A stretch of DNA of 64,000 nucleotides, taken from Nakamurella multipartita DSM 44233. Its GTDB lineage: Bacteria > Actinomycetota > Actinomycetes > Mycobacteriales > Nakamurellaceae. The notes below the pieces were generated by a model, which was given only the letters and a program-made list of their open reading frames with translations, was not told the origin of the DNA and searched no databases. How positions within the stretch are numbered: position 1 is the first letter of the stretch; each line of letters starts with the position of its first letter. Below are positions 38,949 to 47,510 of this stretch, piece by piece. The stretch lies in the NCBI RefSeq assembly GCF_000024365.1, contig NC_013235.1, positions 1,178,001-1,242,000 of the forward strand. The letters run 5' to 3'. Made by a program: the position numbers and the translations under genes.

Positions 38949-40348
38949 CCGCCCAGCGCTGCGCGGGCCAGCACGCGGGCGGCCGCCGGCACCGCCTCGT
39001 CGCGGCGCTCCGGCCAACTGTGCCGGCTGGGCAACAAGCCGGCGTACTCGAAGGCGATGGAGGTCGCCCACATCATGTGGACGGCGCCCCGTGAGTTGAT
39101 CGCCTCGCCCTCGCCGTCGCGCCAGCCGGCGGCGGTCAGGCCCTCCGCGACGAGGCTTTCCCGGGCTTGCTTGGACAGTCCCGTGGCGACCCCGAGCAGG
39201 AACAGCACACCGGCCTGGCGTTCCCCCTCGGCTCGTGGCCCCCGCGCGGTCTCGGCGACCGGGAGCACGTCGACCAGGTGCTGCCAGAGAAAGTCCGGGT
39301 CGTCGATGACCCGCTGGCCGGCCCTGCTCGGCACCAACCGGCCGTTGGCCTTGCGGAGCAGGCCCAGACGGTGGGCCGACTCGCGCAGGTGCAGCACGGG
39401 AACGGTGTCGCGCTCCCGACTCGCGCGCCCGATCCACAGCTTGTCCAGATCCAGGGCCAGGGCCGCGTCCCGGACCACGGCCGGCGGGAGATAGCCGGCC
39501 GCCGTGAGGGTCACGCCGCCGGGACCGATGCGGTTGAGCAACCATCGATAGTGTCCGCCGACCTGGTGGCGCTGCCACGGTTCCACGACGGGTGGTGGCG
39601 CGGCCAGGGCATCCAGGGCCGTGCCGATCGCCGGCGAGGCGGAGATCTCGGCCAGCAGCCCGCCCAGCAGTGAATCCGGGTCGATGGCCGGTGATCGCAG
39701 CCCGCCGCGGTTTTTCAGCGCCTCGTTCACCTGCTCTGGTTCGAAGTGGGCCGGGTCGAAGTCCGCCCCGGCCCACCGTCGTAGCTCCCCGTGGTCGGGA
39801 TGACTCGGGTCGGCCAGGATCTGCAGCAGGTGGGCGTACCCCCCGATGCCACCGCAGTCCTCCGGCGGGCAGGCCCACTCGCCGCCGACGCAGCGGGCCG
39901 GATCGGCGCCCGGCGACCGGTCCATCACCTCCTCGAGATCGAGTGTGTGCGACCAACTGTCACCGAAGTCGTACTCGTAGAACAGGCGGTCGCCCGGTCC
40001 GACGAGCACCTCGTCCAGGCGGACCCGTCGCTCGTCGATTCCGACGATGCCTTCGGCCAAACCGGCCGGCATCACGTAGTTCTCGGCCTCCGGGTCGTGA
40101 ACCTGCCCGCCGCTGGCGAACTGGTGCAAGTGGTAGTCCTGCCAGCCCATCACCATCTGCAGGACGTCGTGGACCCGGTCAAGGAAAAGGTCGCTGGCCA
40201 GATCGACACGCCGCCACACCGGCGGCTGCGCACCAGTCAGTTCGACGTGCACCCGATAGGTGACGGGTACCTCGCGGCGCGGACGACGGCGAGACGCCGG
40301 GACAGCCTGCAGGTGACCGCCGGCCGGCCGGGAACTGGGCGTGGACAC
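38945..40348 (-). CDS. Plasmid pRiA4b ORF-3 family protein
   Basis: A 467-residue protein. Residues about 28-190 form the pRiA4b ORF-3 domain (TYRVHVELTGAQPPVWRRVDLASDLFLDRVHDVLQMVMGWQDYHLHQF, then FYEYDFGDSWSHTLDLEEV and ADFDPAHFEPEQVNEAL). A long unassigned helical C-terminus follows. The domain is widespread, often near mobile elements, with no settled function. The GTG start lies 6 bases after a TAGCCT element, so a leaderless transcript is likely. The N-terminal words SRPAGGHLQAVP resemble those of the protein at 53187. Confidence 0.8.
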   Translation of the reverse strand: MSTPSSRPAGGHLQAVPASRRRPRREVPVTYRVHVELTGAQPPVWRRVDLASDLFLDRVHDVLQMVMGWQDYHLHQFASGGQVHDPEAENYVMPAGLAEGIVGIDERRVRLDEVLVGPGDRLFYEYDFGDSWSHTLDLEEVMDRSPGADPARCVGGEWACPPEDCGGIGGYAHLLQILADPSHPDHGELRRWAGADFDPAHFEPEQVNEALKNRGGLRSPAIDPDSLLGGLLAEISASPAIGTALDALAAPPPVVEPWQRHQVGGHYRWLLNRIGPGGVTLTAAGYLPPAVVRDAALALDLDKLWIGRASRERDTVPVLHLRESAHRLGLLRKANGRLVPSRAGQRVIDDPDFLWQHLVDVLPVAETARGPRAEGERQAGVLFLLGVATGLSKQARESLVAEGLTAAGWRDGEGEAINSRGAVHMMWATSIAFEYAGLLPSRHSWPERRDEAVPAAARVLARAALGG

Positions 40349-40354
40349 CGCGGC

Positions 40355-40360
40355 AGGCTA
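40355..40360 (-). promoter_or_regulatory. Candidate -10 for leaderless pRiA4b-family transcript
   Basis: TAGCCT on the minus strand, then 6 bases, then GTG 40348; identical in word and spacing to 6311. Confidence 0.45.
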
Positions 40361-40811
40361 TCTCGTCGTCCGGACTCGTCATTGGCGGATTCGGTGCAGG
40401 GTGTTGCGGAGGGGTTGTTGGTGGGGTCGATCCAGGTGGGCGGGATGATCTCGGGGTGGCCGTCGGGGGCCGTGCGGATGCGCCAGTGGCCGGTGTGGAT
40501 GAGGGTGTGGTGGTGTCCGCACAGAACGGCACCCGGCCTGAGGATGGTGGGGCTGTGACCATCAGTCGTCGGCCCAGGTGTGGATGTGGTGCAGGTCGGA
40601 CCAGCGGGCGGGGCGGTCGCAGCCGGGGAAGACGCAGCCTTGGTCGCGCAGGGTGATGGCGCGGCGGATGACGGTGGGCCAGGTGCCCGCAGCGAGCAAT
40701 GTCATACCCGGGAAGCTTCCAGTATTCGGCGTGCAGCAGCCGGTCCAGACCGACCCGCACTTGCTCGGCGACGCGGGTCACGTCGTCGAGGTTGGTCACC
40801 GCCGCGGTCAT
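40361..40811 (-). pseudogene. HNH endonuclease (DUF222/13E12 repeat type) remnant
   Basis: The minus strand still encodes, in different frames, a start ([21 protein letters not shown]), an HNH core ([16 protein letters not shown] then [12 protein letters not shown]) and the family C-terminus (LCGHHHTLIHTGHWRIRT then DGHPEIIPPTWID). These are the hallmarks of the 13E12 HNH family. At least two frameshifts are visible, one right after WADD near 40560 and one upstream of the HNH core. Most of the DUF222 domain is missing and the stop is lost into the promoter of the next gene. A decayed selfish or repeat-family nuclease. Confidence 0.75.
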
Positions 40812-40990
40812 GCGAAAACCATCCCACACGTGTACGACACTACGCCCTGAGCAGGGATGATTCGGAGACCTTGCCCGGGCGACGATCGACCGTCCAGCTC
40901 AGATGCGAGGTGCGCGGGGGCATCGGGGGAGCGGTGTTGGACCGACAAATGACGCCGGGAACATAGTAGGAATCCCCCGACAGCGCTGGA

Positions 40991-41524
40991 CTACTTCACC
41001 GGGCCCGCCTCGAAGACCATCTGCAGGCCATCGTCGGGGTGGTAGGTCCAGGTGACGTTGCAGTTGCGCCCCTCGGCGTCTCGGGTCCCGTCGAGCGCGC
41101 GCGTTTGGCCCATGCGGTCGAGAACGGCGGAGCTGAAGCCGAGCTCGTCGAGCATGGCGCGCAGACCCGGCTGGGCCTTGGCCGCGCCGGAATCGAAGAC
41201 CACCACGCTGACTGAATCGGAATCGCCGGTGACGACAGCGGTATCACCCAGGTGGCGTTCGGCAACCTCGATCAGATTTGGCGTCGCGGCCTTGGCGGAT
41301 TCGGTCGCCGCCAGTTGGTTGCTCGTGCTCACCCACAGCGCGGTCACGACCCCCAAGGCGACCGTTAGGACGCCGATCACGGCGAGCAGGATCGGGGTCC
41401 GGGACCGCGCCGACGAACCCGGTGCCATCGCGTCCGGGGCGATGACGGGAACCGGGCCGGTGGGTGCATCAGGGTGGTAGAAGGGGTCGGCGCCGTTGTC
41501 CGGGGGAATGATCGGGGTTGTCAT
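40991..41524 (-). CDS. Single-pass membrane protein, unknown
   Basis: 177 residues. A Pro-rich cytoplasmic N-terminus, a membrane helix (ILLAVIGVLTVALGVVTALWVS, about 45-66), and an extracytoplasmic domain of about 110 residues (TPNLIEVAERHLGDTAVVTGDSDSV to the end) with one cysteine (GRNCNVTWTYH). It starts 4 bases after the gene at 41528 ends, so it is its operon partner. No family is recognised. Confidence 0.7.
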   Translation of the reverse strand: MTTPIIPPDNGADPFYHPDAPTGPVPVIAPDAMAPGSSARSRTPILLAVIGVLTVALGVVTALWVSTSNQLAATESAKAATPNLIEVAERHLGDTAVVTGDSDSVSVVVFDSGAAKAQPGLRAMLDELGFSSAVLDRMGQTRALDGTRDAEGRNCNVTWTYHPDDGLQMVFEAGPVK

Positions 41525-41527
41525 CGA

Positions 41528-42082
41528 TCAACTCACCTGGGTCCAGGGAGCGCATCGCCGGGACTCGAACGCCCGGTCCGACGGGTCGATCGTCACCACG
41601 GTCGCACCGTTGCTGTTCGAGATGATGTCGTTCAGTGAGCCGCTCGTCCCGGACAGCCGTGCCCAGTAGCAGTCCCCGTTCTCCGATCGGTACGTTCCGG
41701 GCTGGACGTCGACGCCCACCAGATTGATCCCGTCCTTGATGGTCGTGGAGGGTCCGGCCGCCGCCTCTGTCACGGTGACGGTCGTCGTGACGCTGACCGG
41801 TGGTGCCGTGATCGTGGTCGGAGCGGCCGTGACGGTCGCGGTCGCGGTGGTGGTGGCGGTCACGGTTCCTGGTGGTGCCATGGACGTAACGGTGGCCGGC
41901 GCCGCGACCGGCTGCCCGGCGCTCCTCGTGGCCGACGCCCGGCCGACAGCAACGGCGGCGACGAGCGCGACGACCATGGCCGCGATCGCCACGATCCTGC
42001 CGCGGCTGGATTTCTTGGTCTGGATGGCCGGCGGTGGTTCCGGGAATCCCGGGTACTGCATTCCCCCTGGGGTGGTACTCAC
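41528..42082 (-). CDS. Membrane-anchored Thr-rich protein with small C-terminal domain
   Basis: 184 residues. A short cytoplasmic region, a helix (IVAIAAMVVALVAAVAVG), a long Thr/Val/Ala spacer (VTATTTATATVTAAPTTITAPP) likely crossing the wall, and a compact C-terminal domain (GVDVQPGTYRSENGDCYWARLSG...ESRRCAPW) with two cysteines. That domain resembles a family often found on actinobacterial lipoproteins. GTG 42082 is chosen for AAGGAG 7 bases before. Confidence 0.7.
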   Translation of the reverse strand: MSTTPGGMQYPGFPEPPPAIQTKKSSRGRIVAIAAMVVALVAAVAVGRASATRSAGQPVAAPATVTSMAPPGTVTATTTATATVTAAPTTITAPPVSVTTTVTVTEAAAGPSTTIKDGINLVGVDVQPGTYRSENGDCYWARLSGTSGSLNDIISNSNGATVVTIDPSDRAFESRRCAPWTQVS

Positions 42083-42233
42083 GATCGCTCCTTCGCGATG
42101 GTCGGGTCGTGATTCAGCAATGGGATGAATGGGATGTCGTTTCGTCACGCAGAATGGCTCGACGAATTCGAATGCACCCGATCGGGTCGTCCGGGAGCCG
42201 ACCCCGCTGCGGCTCCGGGACGCCCGGCCCGGC

Positions 42234-43652
42234 TCAGGCAGCTGCGGATTCGGTGCCAGAGGCTCCCGTCAACGCGGTCATCGCCTGCCCGAGCAGCCGG
42301 TCCAGCCCCAACCGGAGTCCGTCCGCCTCCTTGTCGATCTTGGTCGCGTTGCTCCCGACCAGTCCGGCCAATCGCTTGACCTCGTCGATGCGGCCGAGCA
42401 GATCGATTGCTTCGGTGAGCTTCTCGCGCGCGGTGTCGATCTCCGCGTCTTCCCGCCGCGCATCCGCGGCGACTGCCGCCAGCCGCAACATCTGGACGAC
42501 AGTGCGCAGCATGGCCGGGTCGTCGTACTCGGGGTCGAAGGCCATGACGATTCGGCGGGCGGTGATCGTCTGGATGGTGCGGCCCCCCAGCTGGTCGGGG
42601 CTGCGGACCAGACCCAGCGACGCCAGCGCCGTCCGGTTGCGTTCGGCCTCGTCCAGGTAGCTGTTCCAGGACGTCCGCTTCGAATCGGTCATCTCGATGA
42701 CGACGTTGACGGCACCGCCGTCCACCGCGAGCACCCCGTCACCCTTCTTGCTCCGGGGCACGGCGCCGGGGCGAGTGCCCGTGGCGGCGTATTCGTCGCC
42801 CAGACCGGCGGCGATCCCGTCCATTAACTCGTGGACTCGCTGCTCGAAGGTGCCTCCCTTGAGCGTGGTGAGCCTCGCGGTGGCGGCGGCTGCCTCCGCG
42901 GCGGCGTGGGCCTGCCGGACCGCGGCCGTCAGCTCCTCGACCTTGGCTTCCAGTTCCCGATGGTTCTTGTCCAGAGACTGGCTGAGCTCCTGCTGTTGCC
43001 GGGTGAGCTCGGCATTGTGCTTGGCGATCGGCGAGGTCGGGTCGGCCGGATCGAACTGCCGAGTGACCCGCTCGATCAGGTCGGCGGTCTGCTTGGTGGC
43101 GCGGTCGTCCAAGTCCCGACCGAAGCGGTCCAGGACCGGTCCGAGCCGAGCCAACAGCTCGGGGTTCTCACCACCGAGCAGCCGGCCGACCTCGTCAGCC
43201 AGCGACTTGCGGGCGCCCTCCACGTTGTCCGAGAAACTCCGCCGGGCGGCGATTCCCGCATCGGTGATGGCCTTCCTGGCCTCGGTCGAGGCGCGCTCCA
43301 TCGCTGAGGTGGCGGCCGTGACGGCGTCGGCAGTCGCGGCTGCGGCTTTGCTACTGGCCTCGGCCGTCCGGTCCCCGACCTGCGCGACCAGGGTGTCGAG
43401 GCGGATCTGGTCCTGGACGCCGCCGGCGCCGGCGATCGCATGCACGCCGATGGTGATCGCCTGGGTGACGAACGCGGCGAGATCGGCATCGCCCATGTCG
43501 GCCGGGGTGACGATGGGGCCGCGGTGCCCGGTGGCCCACCGGCGCGACTCGGTGACGACCACCGGTTCGGTGATCGACAGTGACGCGATGACGACTGCGT
43601 CGTGGTGCGTGTCGTAGTGGGCCGAGGCCGGCCCGGTGGCGATGCTGGTCAT
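42234..43652 (-). CDS. Coiled-coil protein with putative PD-(D/E)XK nuclease domain
   Basis: 472 residues. The N-terminal ~70 residues are globular. Residues about 90-290 are Ala/Glu/Arg-rich coiled coil (ASSKAAAATADAVTAATSAM, LTRQQQELSQSLDKNHRELE). A C-terminal domain has GGTFEQRVHELMDGIAAGLGD, KKGDGVLAV and VVIEMTDSKRTSWNSYLDEAERNR, a layout like RmuC/DUF2130-type nucleases with D...(D/E)xK. A final helical region follows. ATG 43652 has GGAGGA upstream. It is divergent from the restriction operon across a palindromic operator, so it is a possible defence or DNA-processing factor. The nuclease call is inference. Confidence 0.6.
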   Translation of the reverse strand: MTSIATGPASAHYDTHHDAVVIASLSITEPVVVTESRRWATGHRGPIVTPADMGDADLAAFVTQAITIGVHAIAGAGGVQDQIRLDTLVAQVGDRTAEASSKAAAATADAVTAATSAMERASTEARKAITDAGIAARRSFSDNVEGARKSLADEVGRLLGGENPELLARLGPVLDRFGRDLDDRATKQTADLIERVTRQFDPADPTSPIAKHNAELTRQQQELSQSLDKNHRELEAKVEELTAAVRQAHAAAEAAAATARLTTLKGGTFEQRVHELMDGIAAGLGDEYAATGTRPGAVPRSKKGDGVLAVDGGAVNVVIEMTDSKRTSWNSYLDEAERNRTALASLGLVRSPDQLGGRTIQTITARRIVMAFDPEYDDPAMLRTVVQMLRLAAVAADARREDAEIDTAREKLTEAIDLLGRIDEVKRLAGLVGSNATKIDKEADGLRLGLDRLLGQAMTALTGASGTESAAA

Positions 43653-43733
43653 GGGTTCCTCCGTGGTCGAGACGAGTGATGGACGACTGGTCACCAGCCT
43701 CAAGTCGCATTCGACCAACGTCATCCCGATAGC

Positions 43734-43753
43734 GTGATAACGGGGGTTATCAC
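43734..43753. promoter_or_regulatory. Perfect palindromic operator in divergent promoter region of restriction island
   Basis: GTGATAAC (43734-43741), GGGG, GTTATCAC (43746-43753): a perfect 8-bp inverted repeat around 4 bases. It lies between the 43652 and 43825 starts, suiting a dimeric repressor of both units. Confidence 0.65.
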
Positions 43754-43824
43754 TTCCGCGATTGACCCGGCGAGCGCGGGACGGTTGACTGGTCGCAGCC
43801 GAGCTCGAAGGGGGATGTTCAACG

Positions 43825-45858
43825 ATGTCTGCGTTGTCGGCAGTGGACCTTCGACTCGGGCTGGCCGACGTCGCCGCACTCGCTCTTGTGCAACGCCCGG
43901 TCGTCTCGGTATGGCGGACCCGTAGCACCGGTACCGACCACCCGTTCCCCGCACCCGTCGAGACCCTGGACGGTCAGGAGTGGTTCGACGGTCGGCAGGT
44001 AGTCGAGTGGCTCGAGGCCACCGGTCGAGGCAACAACCCCGAAGCACGAGCGGATTTGGCCGCGTTTGCCAGCATCGATGGCGGTTCGCCCGCCGGCGAT
44101 CAGGAGGTCTTTTTCGGTCTGACCGCACTGCTGTGCTTGACGGCGATAGTCGGAAGCCCCTTCGGTGAGACGGCCGCCGGGGACATCCTGGACCTGGCTG
44201 ACGAGGCCGACCCGGACAATGATCTGCTGTTCGGTGAGATCGAGGAGCTCGGCGGACGAATCGGCGCCCTGGCCCACTACTGCGACCTGCTGGTCGACGC
44301 GGCCTACCACCCCGCTGCGGCGTTGGAGAAGCTGATCGGCGAGCGATTCCGTCGCCATGTCCCCGCACAGAGCACAGTGGCCTTGACTGGGCCGGCCCAC
44401 GAACTCATCGGGTCCGCCGCGATCGCACTGGCCGACGGCGCCGGGCACGAGTCGCTGACCGTTGTCGACCCGACCCCTGGCGGGAGCGATCTCCTCCTCG
44501 CGGTCGCCGAGCGGGCCGGCGCGCGTGACCTGACGGTGTTCACCGGCCGATCAAACGACGCGGCAGCCCGATTGGCCCGGCGCCGGCTGCGGGTACACGG
44601 CGTTCATCGCGCGGACGGAGCGGGTAGCGACGCTTCCGGCGACCAGCCGGACCAGGCGATCCTGCTCGCCCGATACCCGAGCCCGGGGCAGCCGGACGTG
44701 GCGGCGGCGGAGATGCTCAACGCCGTCACCGATCTGCTTCTCGGCACCACCCCCCAGCAGCGATTCCTGGTCGCAGCACCAGCCGCCGTGCTGACCGATC
44801 GGCTCCGTGATCCCGGGGCGCGAATGGCCAGGGACCGGCTGATTCGCTTCCCGACGCTGCGCGCGGTCGTGCGGCTGCCGGCCGGGCTGGTCGCGGCTAA
44901 ACCGCGCGAGCGACTGGCATTGATGCTGTTCGGGCGTCGGCACGACCCATCACCCGACGAGCCGCAGATGCTCGTCGGTGATCTGAGCAACGCCGCGCTC
45001 AGCAACGCGGTGATCGACGACCTGGTAACCGACCTCGTGGCCAGCACCTCGTCGCCCGCAATCGCACGAACACACCCTTTCCGCTTCCTGCGCCCGGTCA
45101 TGGTGCGCCGGGTCCTGGCCACCGCCGGTTCGATCGTCGAGGTCGTCGGTCCCGGTCAGGCCCGGCCGGTCTCTGGGGCCGACTTGGTGCTGCGCATCAC
45201 GGAGATTGTTGAGGGCATCGCCCGCCCGCTGGCGGCGCCAACCGTGCCGGAGATGGCGGTGGCGAGCCATCTCCAGAACCTCATCCCGATCACCACGCTC
45301 GGTGCGGCCAAGGACCGCGGTGACGTTCGGATCCTGGCCGGGTTGCGGCTGGACACCGGGCTCGGCCCCGGCGGGGTTATCCTCCTGGGCGAGTCGGAAG
45401 TGTGCGGCGCCGCCCGCGTGGGGGATCGGACGGTCGATCGGCTCGCCGTGATTGCCCGCCATCCGGCGGTCCAGTTCACGGAGCCGGGCGACGTGGTCTT
45501 CACGAGCTCCCCGCGGCCGGGTGCGCTGGTCGATACCAACGGCAGCGCGGTCGTGACCTACCCCGCGCGGATTGCCCGCATCGCCCGCCCCGACTCCGGG
45601 CTGGCCGCCCGCCTGCTCGCCGCCGACATCAACGCGCGGCCGGAAGGAGCGAAGGCCTGGCGCGGGTGGCCGCTGCGTCGGCTTCCGTCCGACCAGGCGA
45701 CGGTGCTCGACCAGGCCCTCGCGGAGATCGAGGAGTATCGGGTCGACCTCGAACGGCGCCGGCACGACGCCGAGGATCTCGCCCGGCTGCTGGCCCGCGG
45801 TGCCACCGACGGCGCTGTCACCCTGACCACCACAACCGAACCGACGAAGGGAACTTGA
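43825..45858 (+). CDS. HTH + degenerate N6-methylase + S-subunit-like protein of restriction operon
   Basis: 677 residues. The N-terminus (LADVAALALVQRPVVSVWRTR...WFDGRQVVEWLEATGRG) looks like a MerR/AlpA-type HTH. Residues about 130-420 follow a HsdM-like layout: ALEKLIGERFRRHVPAQSTVALTGPAHELIG, a SAM-loop-like VVDPTPGGSDLLLAVAERAG, RFPTLRAVVRLPAGLVAAKPRERLALMLFG. The catalytic NPP(F/Y) is absent (QAILLARYPSPG at that place), predicting no methylation. The C-terminal ~200 residues (FTEPGDVVFTSSPRPGALVD, ending in a helix) resemble type I specificity-subunit domains. It is the first gene of the operon, ending next to hsdM (TTGA overlap possible). Possibly a regulator or decoy target-recognition factor. 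Confidence 0.6.
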   Translation: MSALSAVDLRLGLADVAALALVQRPVVSVWRTRSTGTDHPFPAPVETLDGQEWFDGRQVVEWLEATGRGNNPEARADLAAFASIDGGSPAGDQEVFFGLTALLCLTAIVGSPFGETAAGDILDLADEADPDNDLLFGEIEELGGRIGALAHYCDLLVDAAYHPAAALEKLIGERFRRHVPAQSTVALTGPAHELIGSAAIALADGAGHESLTVVDPTPGGSDLLLAVAERAGARDLTVFTGRSNDAAARLARRRLRVHGVHRADGAGSDASGDQPDQAILLARYPSPGQPDVAAAEMLNAVTDLLLGTTPQQRFLVAAPAAVLTDRLRDPGARMARDRLIRFPTLRAVVRLPAGLVAAKPRERLALMLFGRRHDPSPDEPQMLVGDLSNAALSNAVIDDLVTDLVASTSSPAIARTHPFRFLRPVMVRRVLATAGSIVEVVGPGQARPVSGADLVLRITEIVEGIARPLAAPTVPEMAVASHLQNLIPITTLGAAKDRGDVRILAGLRLDTGLGPGGVILLGESEVCGAARVGDRTVDRLAVIARHPAVQFTEPGDVVFTSSPRPGALVDTNGSAVVTYPARIARIARPDSGLAARLLAADINARPEGAKAWRGWPLRRLPSDQATVLDQALAEIEEYRVDLERRRHDAEDLARLLARGATDGAVTLTTTTEPTKGT

Positions 45859-45863
45859 CGACC

Positions 45864-47510
45864 ATGCCGCCCCGCGGACGGAAGGCAAGTACGGCGGTCA
45901 CGCCGGCTGTTTCGACACCACCCGCTGCCTCCACGATGAAGGAACTCAAGGACACCCTGTGGAAGGCCGCCGACAAGCTCCGCGGCTCCATGGACGCCTC
46001 GCAGTACAAGGACGTGATCCTTGGCCTGGTCTTTCTTAAGTACGTCTCCGACGCGTTCGACGAGCGGCGGGAGCAGATCCGGGCCGAGCTCGAGGCCGAC
46101 GGGATCGATGAAGACCAGATCGACGGTTTCCTCGATGACGTCGACGAGTACCGCGGCCACGGGGTGTTCTGGGTCAACCGGGACGCCCGCTGGTCGTACC
46201 TGGCTCAGCACGCCAAGGGCATCCCGGCTGTCGGCAACGAGCCGCCTAAGCAGGTCGGACAGCTGATCGATGAGGCCATGGACTACCTGATGGACGCGAA
46301 CCCATCGCTGCGGGCCACGCTGCCGCGGATCTACAACCGCGACAACGTTGATCAGCGCCGCCTCGGTGAACTGCTCGACCTGTTCAACAGCGCCCGGTTC
46401 ACGGGACAAGGCGCAACCAAAGCCCGCGACCTGTTGGGTGAGGTGTACGAGTACTTCCTGGAGAAGTTCGCCAAGGCCGAGGGCAAGCGGGGTGGCGAGT
46501 TCTATACGCCGGCCAGCGTGGTCCGGGTGCTGGTCGAGGTGCTGGAGCCGACCCGGGGCCGGGTGTACGACCCGTGTTGCGGGTCCGGCGGCATGTTCGT
46601 GCAGACCGAGAAGTTCCTGGAGGCCCACCACCGGGAGGGCTCCGAGATCTCCGTCTACGGGCAGGAACTCAACGAGCGCACCTGGCGGATGGCCAAGATG
46701 AACCTGGCCATCCACGGGCTCAGCGGCAACCTCGGACCGCGGTGGGGCGACACTTTCGCCCGTGACATCCACCCCGATGTACAGGCCGACTACGTGCTGG
46801 CGAACCCGCCGTTCAACATCAAGGACTGGGCCCGCAACGATAAGGATCCCCGCTGGAAGTTCGGCGTTCCGCCGGCCGGCAACGCCAACTACGCCTGGAT
46901 CCAGCACATCATCTCCAAGCTTGCCCCCGGCGGCTCCGCCGGCGTGGTGATGGCCAACGGCTCCATGTCCACCCAATCCGGCGGGGAAGGTGCCATCCGC
47001 GCCCAACTGGTCGAGGCCGACCTGGTGTCCTGCATGGTCGCCCTGCCCACCCAGCTATTCCGGTCCACCGGGATTCCGGTCTGCCTGTGGTTCTTCGCCA
47101 AGGACAAGACCGTCGGTACCGGCGGGTCGGTGGACCGGTCCGGGCGGGTGCTGTTCATCGACGCGCGGTCAATGGGGAACATGGTGGATCGGGCCGAGCG
47201 GTCGCTGTCCGACGACGACATCGGTTTGATCGCCGGGACATTCCATGCGTGGCGGGGGACAGCCTCGGCGCGAGCGGCGGGGCTGGAGTACGCCGACAAG
47301 CCCGGGTTCTGTTACTCGGCGACGCTGGCTGAGATCAAGGCCGCCGATTACGCGCTGACGCCGGGGCGGTATGTGGGGGCGGCGGAGGTCGAGGACGACG
47401 GGGAGCCGATCGAGGAGAAGATCGATCGCCTGACGAAGCAGTTGTTCGACCAGTTCGACGAGTCGGAGCGACTGGCCAAGGTCGTTCGCCAACGGCTGGG
47501 ACGGCTGTGA
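45864..47510 (+). CDS. hsdM: Type I restriction-modification DNA methyltransferase subunit
   Basis: 548 residues. The HsdM N-terminal helical domain (MKELKDTLWKAADKLRGSMDASQYKDVILGLVFLKYVSDAF) is followed by the methylase domain with ARDLLGEVYEYFLEKFAKAEGKRGGEFYTP, SAM motif DPCCGSGGMF and catalytic NPPFNIKDW. It methylates adenine in the sequence chosen by HsdS. ATG 45864 is used; TTG 45855, overlapping the upstream stop and closer to GAAGGG, is possible. It overlaps hsdS by GTGA. Confidence 0.93.
   Translation: MPPRGRKASTAVTPAVSTPPAASTMKELKDTLWKAADKLRGSMDASQYKDVILGLVFLKYVSDAFDERREQIRAELEADGIDEDQIDGFLDDVDEYRGHGVFWVNRDARWSYLAQHAKGIPAVGNEPPKQVGQLIDEAMDYLMDANPSLRATLPRIYNRDNVDQRRLGELLDLFNSARFTGQGATKARDLLGEVYEYFLEKFAKAEGKRGGEFYTPASVVRVLVEVLEPTRGRVYDPCCGSGGMFVQTEKFLEAHHREGSEISVYGQELNERTWRMAKMNLAIHGLSGNLGPRWGDTFARDIHPDVQADYVLANPPFNIKDWARNDKDPRWKFGVPPAGNANYAWIQHIISKLAPGGSAGVVMANGSMSTQSGGEGAIRAQLVEADLVSCMVALPTQLFRSTGIPVCLWFFAKDKTVGTGGSVDRSGRVLFIDARSMGNMVDRAERSLSDDDIGLIAGTFHAWRGTASARAAGLEYADKPGFCYSATLAEIKAADYALTPGRYVGAAEVEDDGEPIEEKIDRLTKQLFDQFDESERLAKVVRQRLGRL

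Noticed and set aside
40349-40990. An intact small gene or insertion sequence between the pRiA4b gene and the 40991 gene
   Set aside because: HNH-family motifs are split over several frames and no terminal inverted repeats or transposase were found; it is a pseudogene remnant.
43825-45858. Calling the 43825 product a second active HsdM
   Set aside because: The NPP(F/Y) catalytic motif is missing, whereas the real HsdM at 45864 has DPCCGSGGMF and NPPF.
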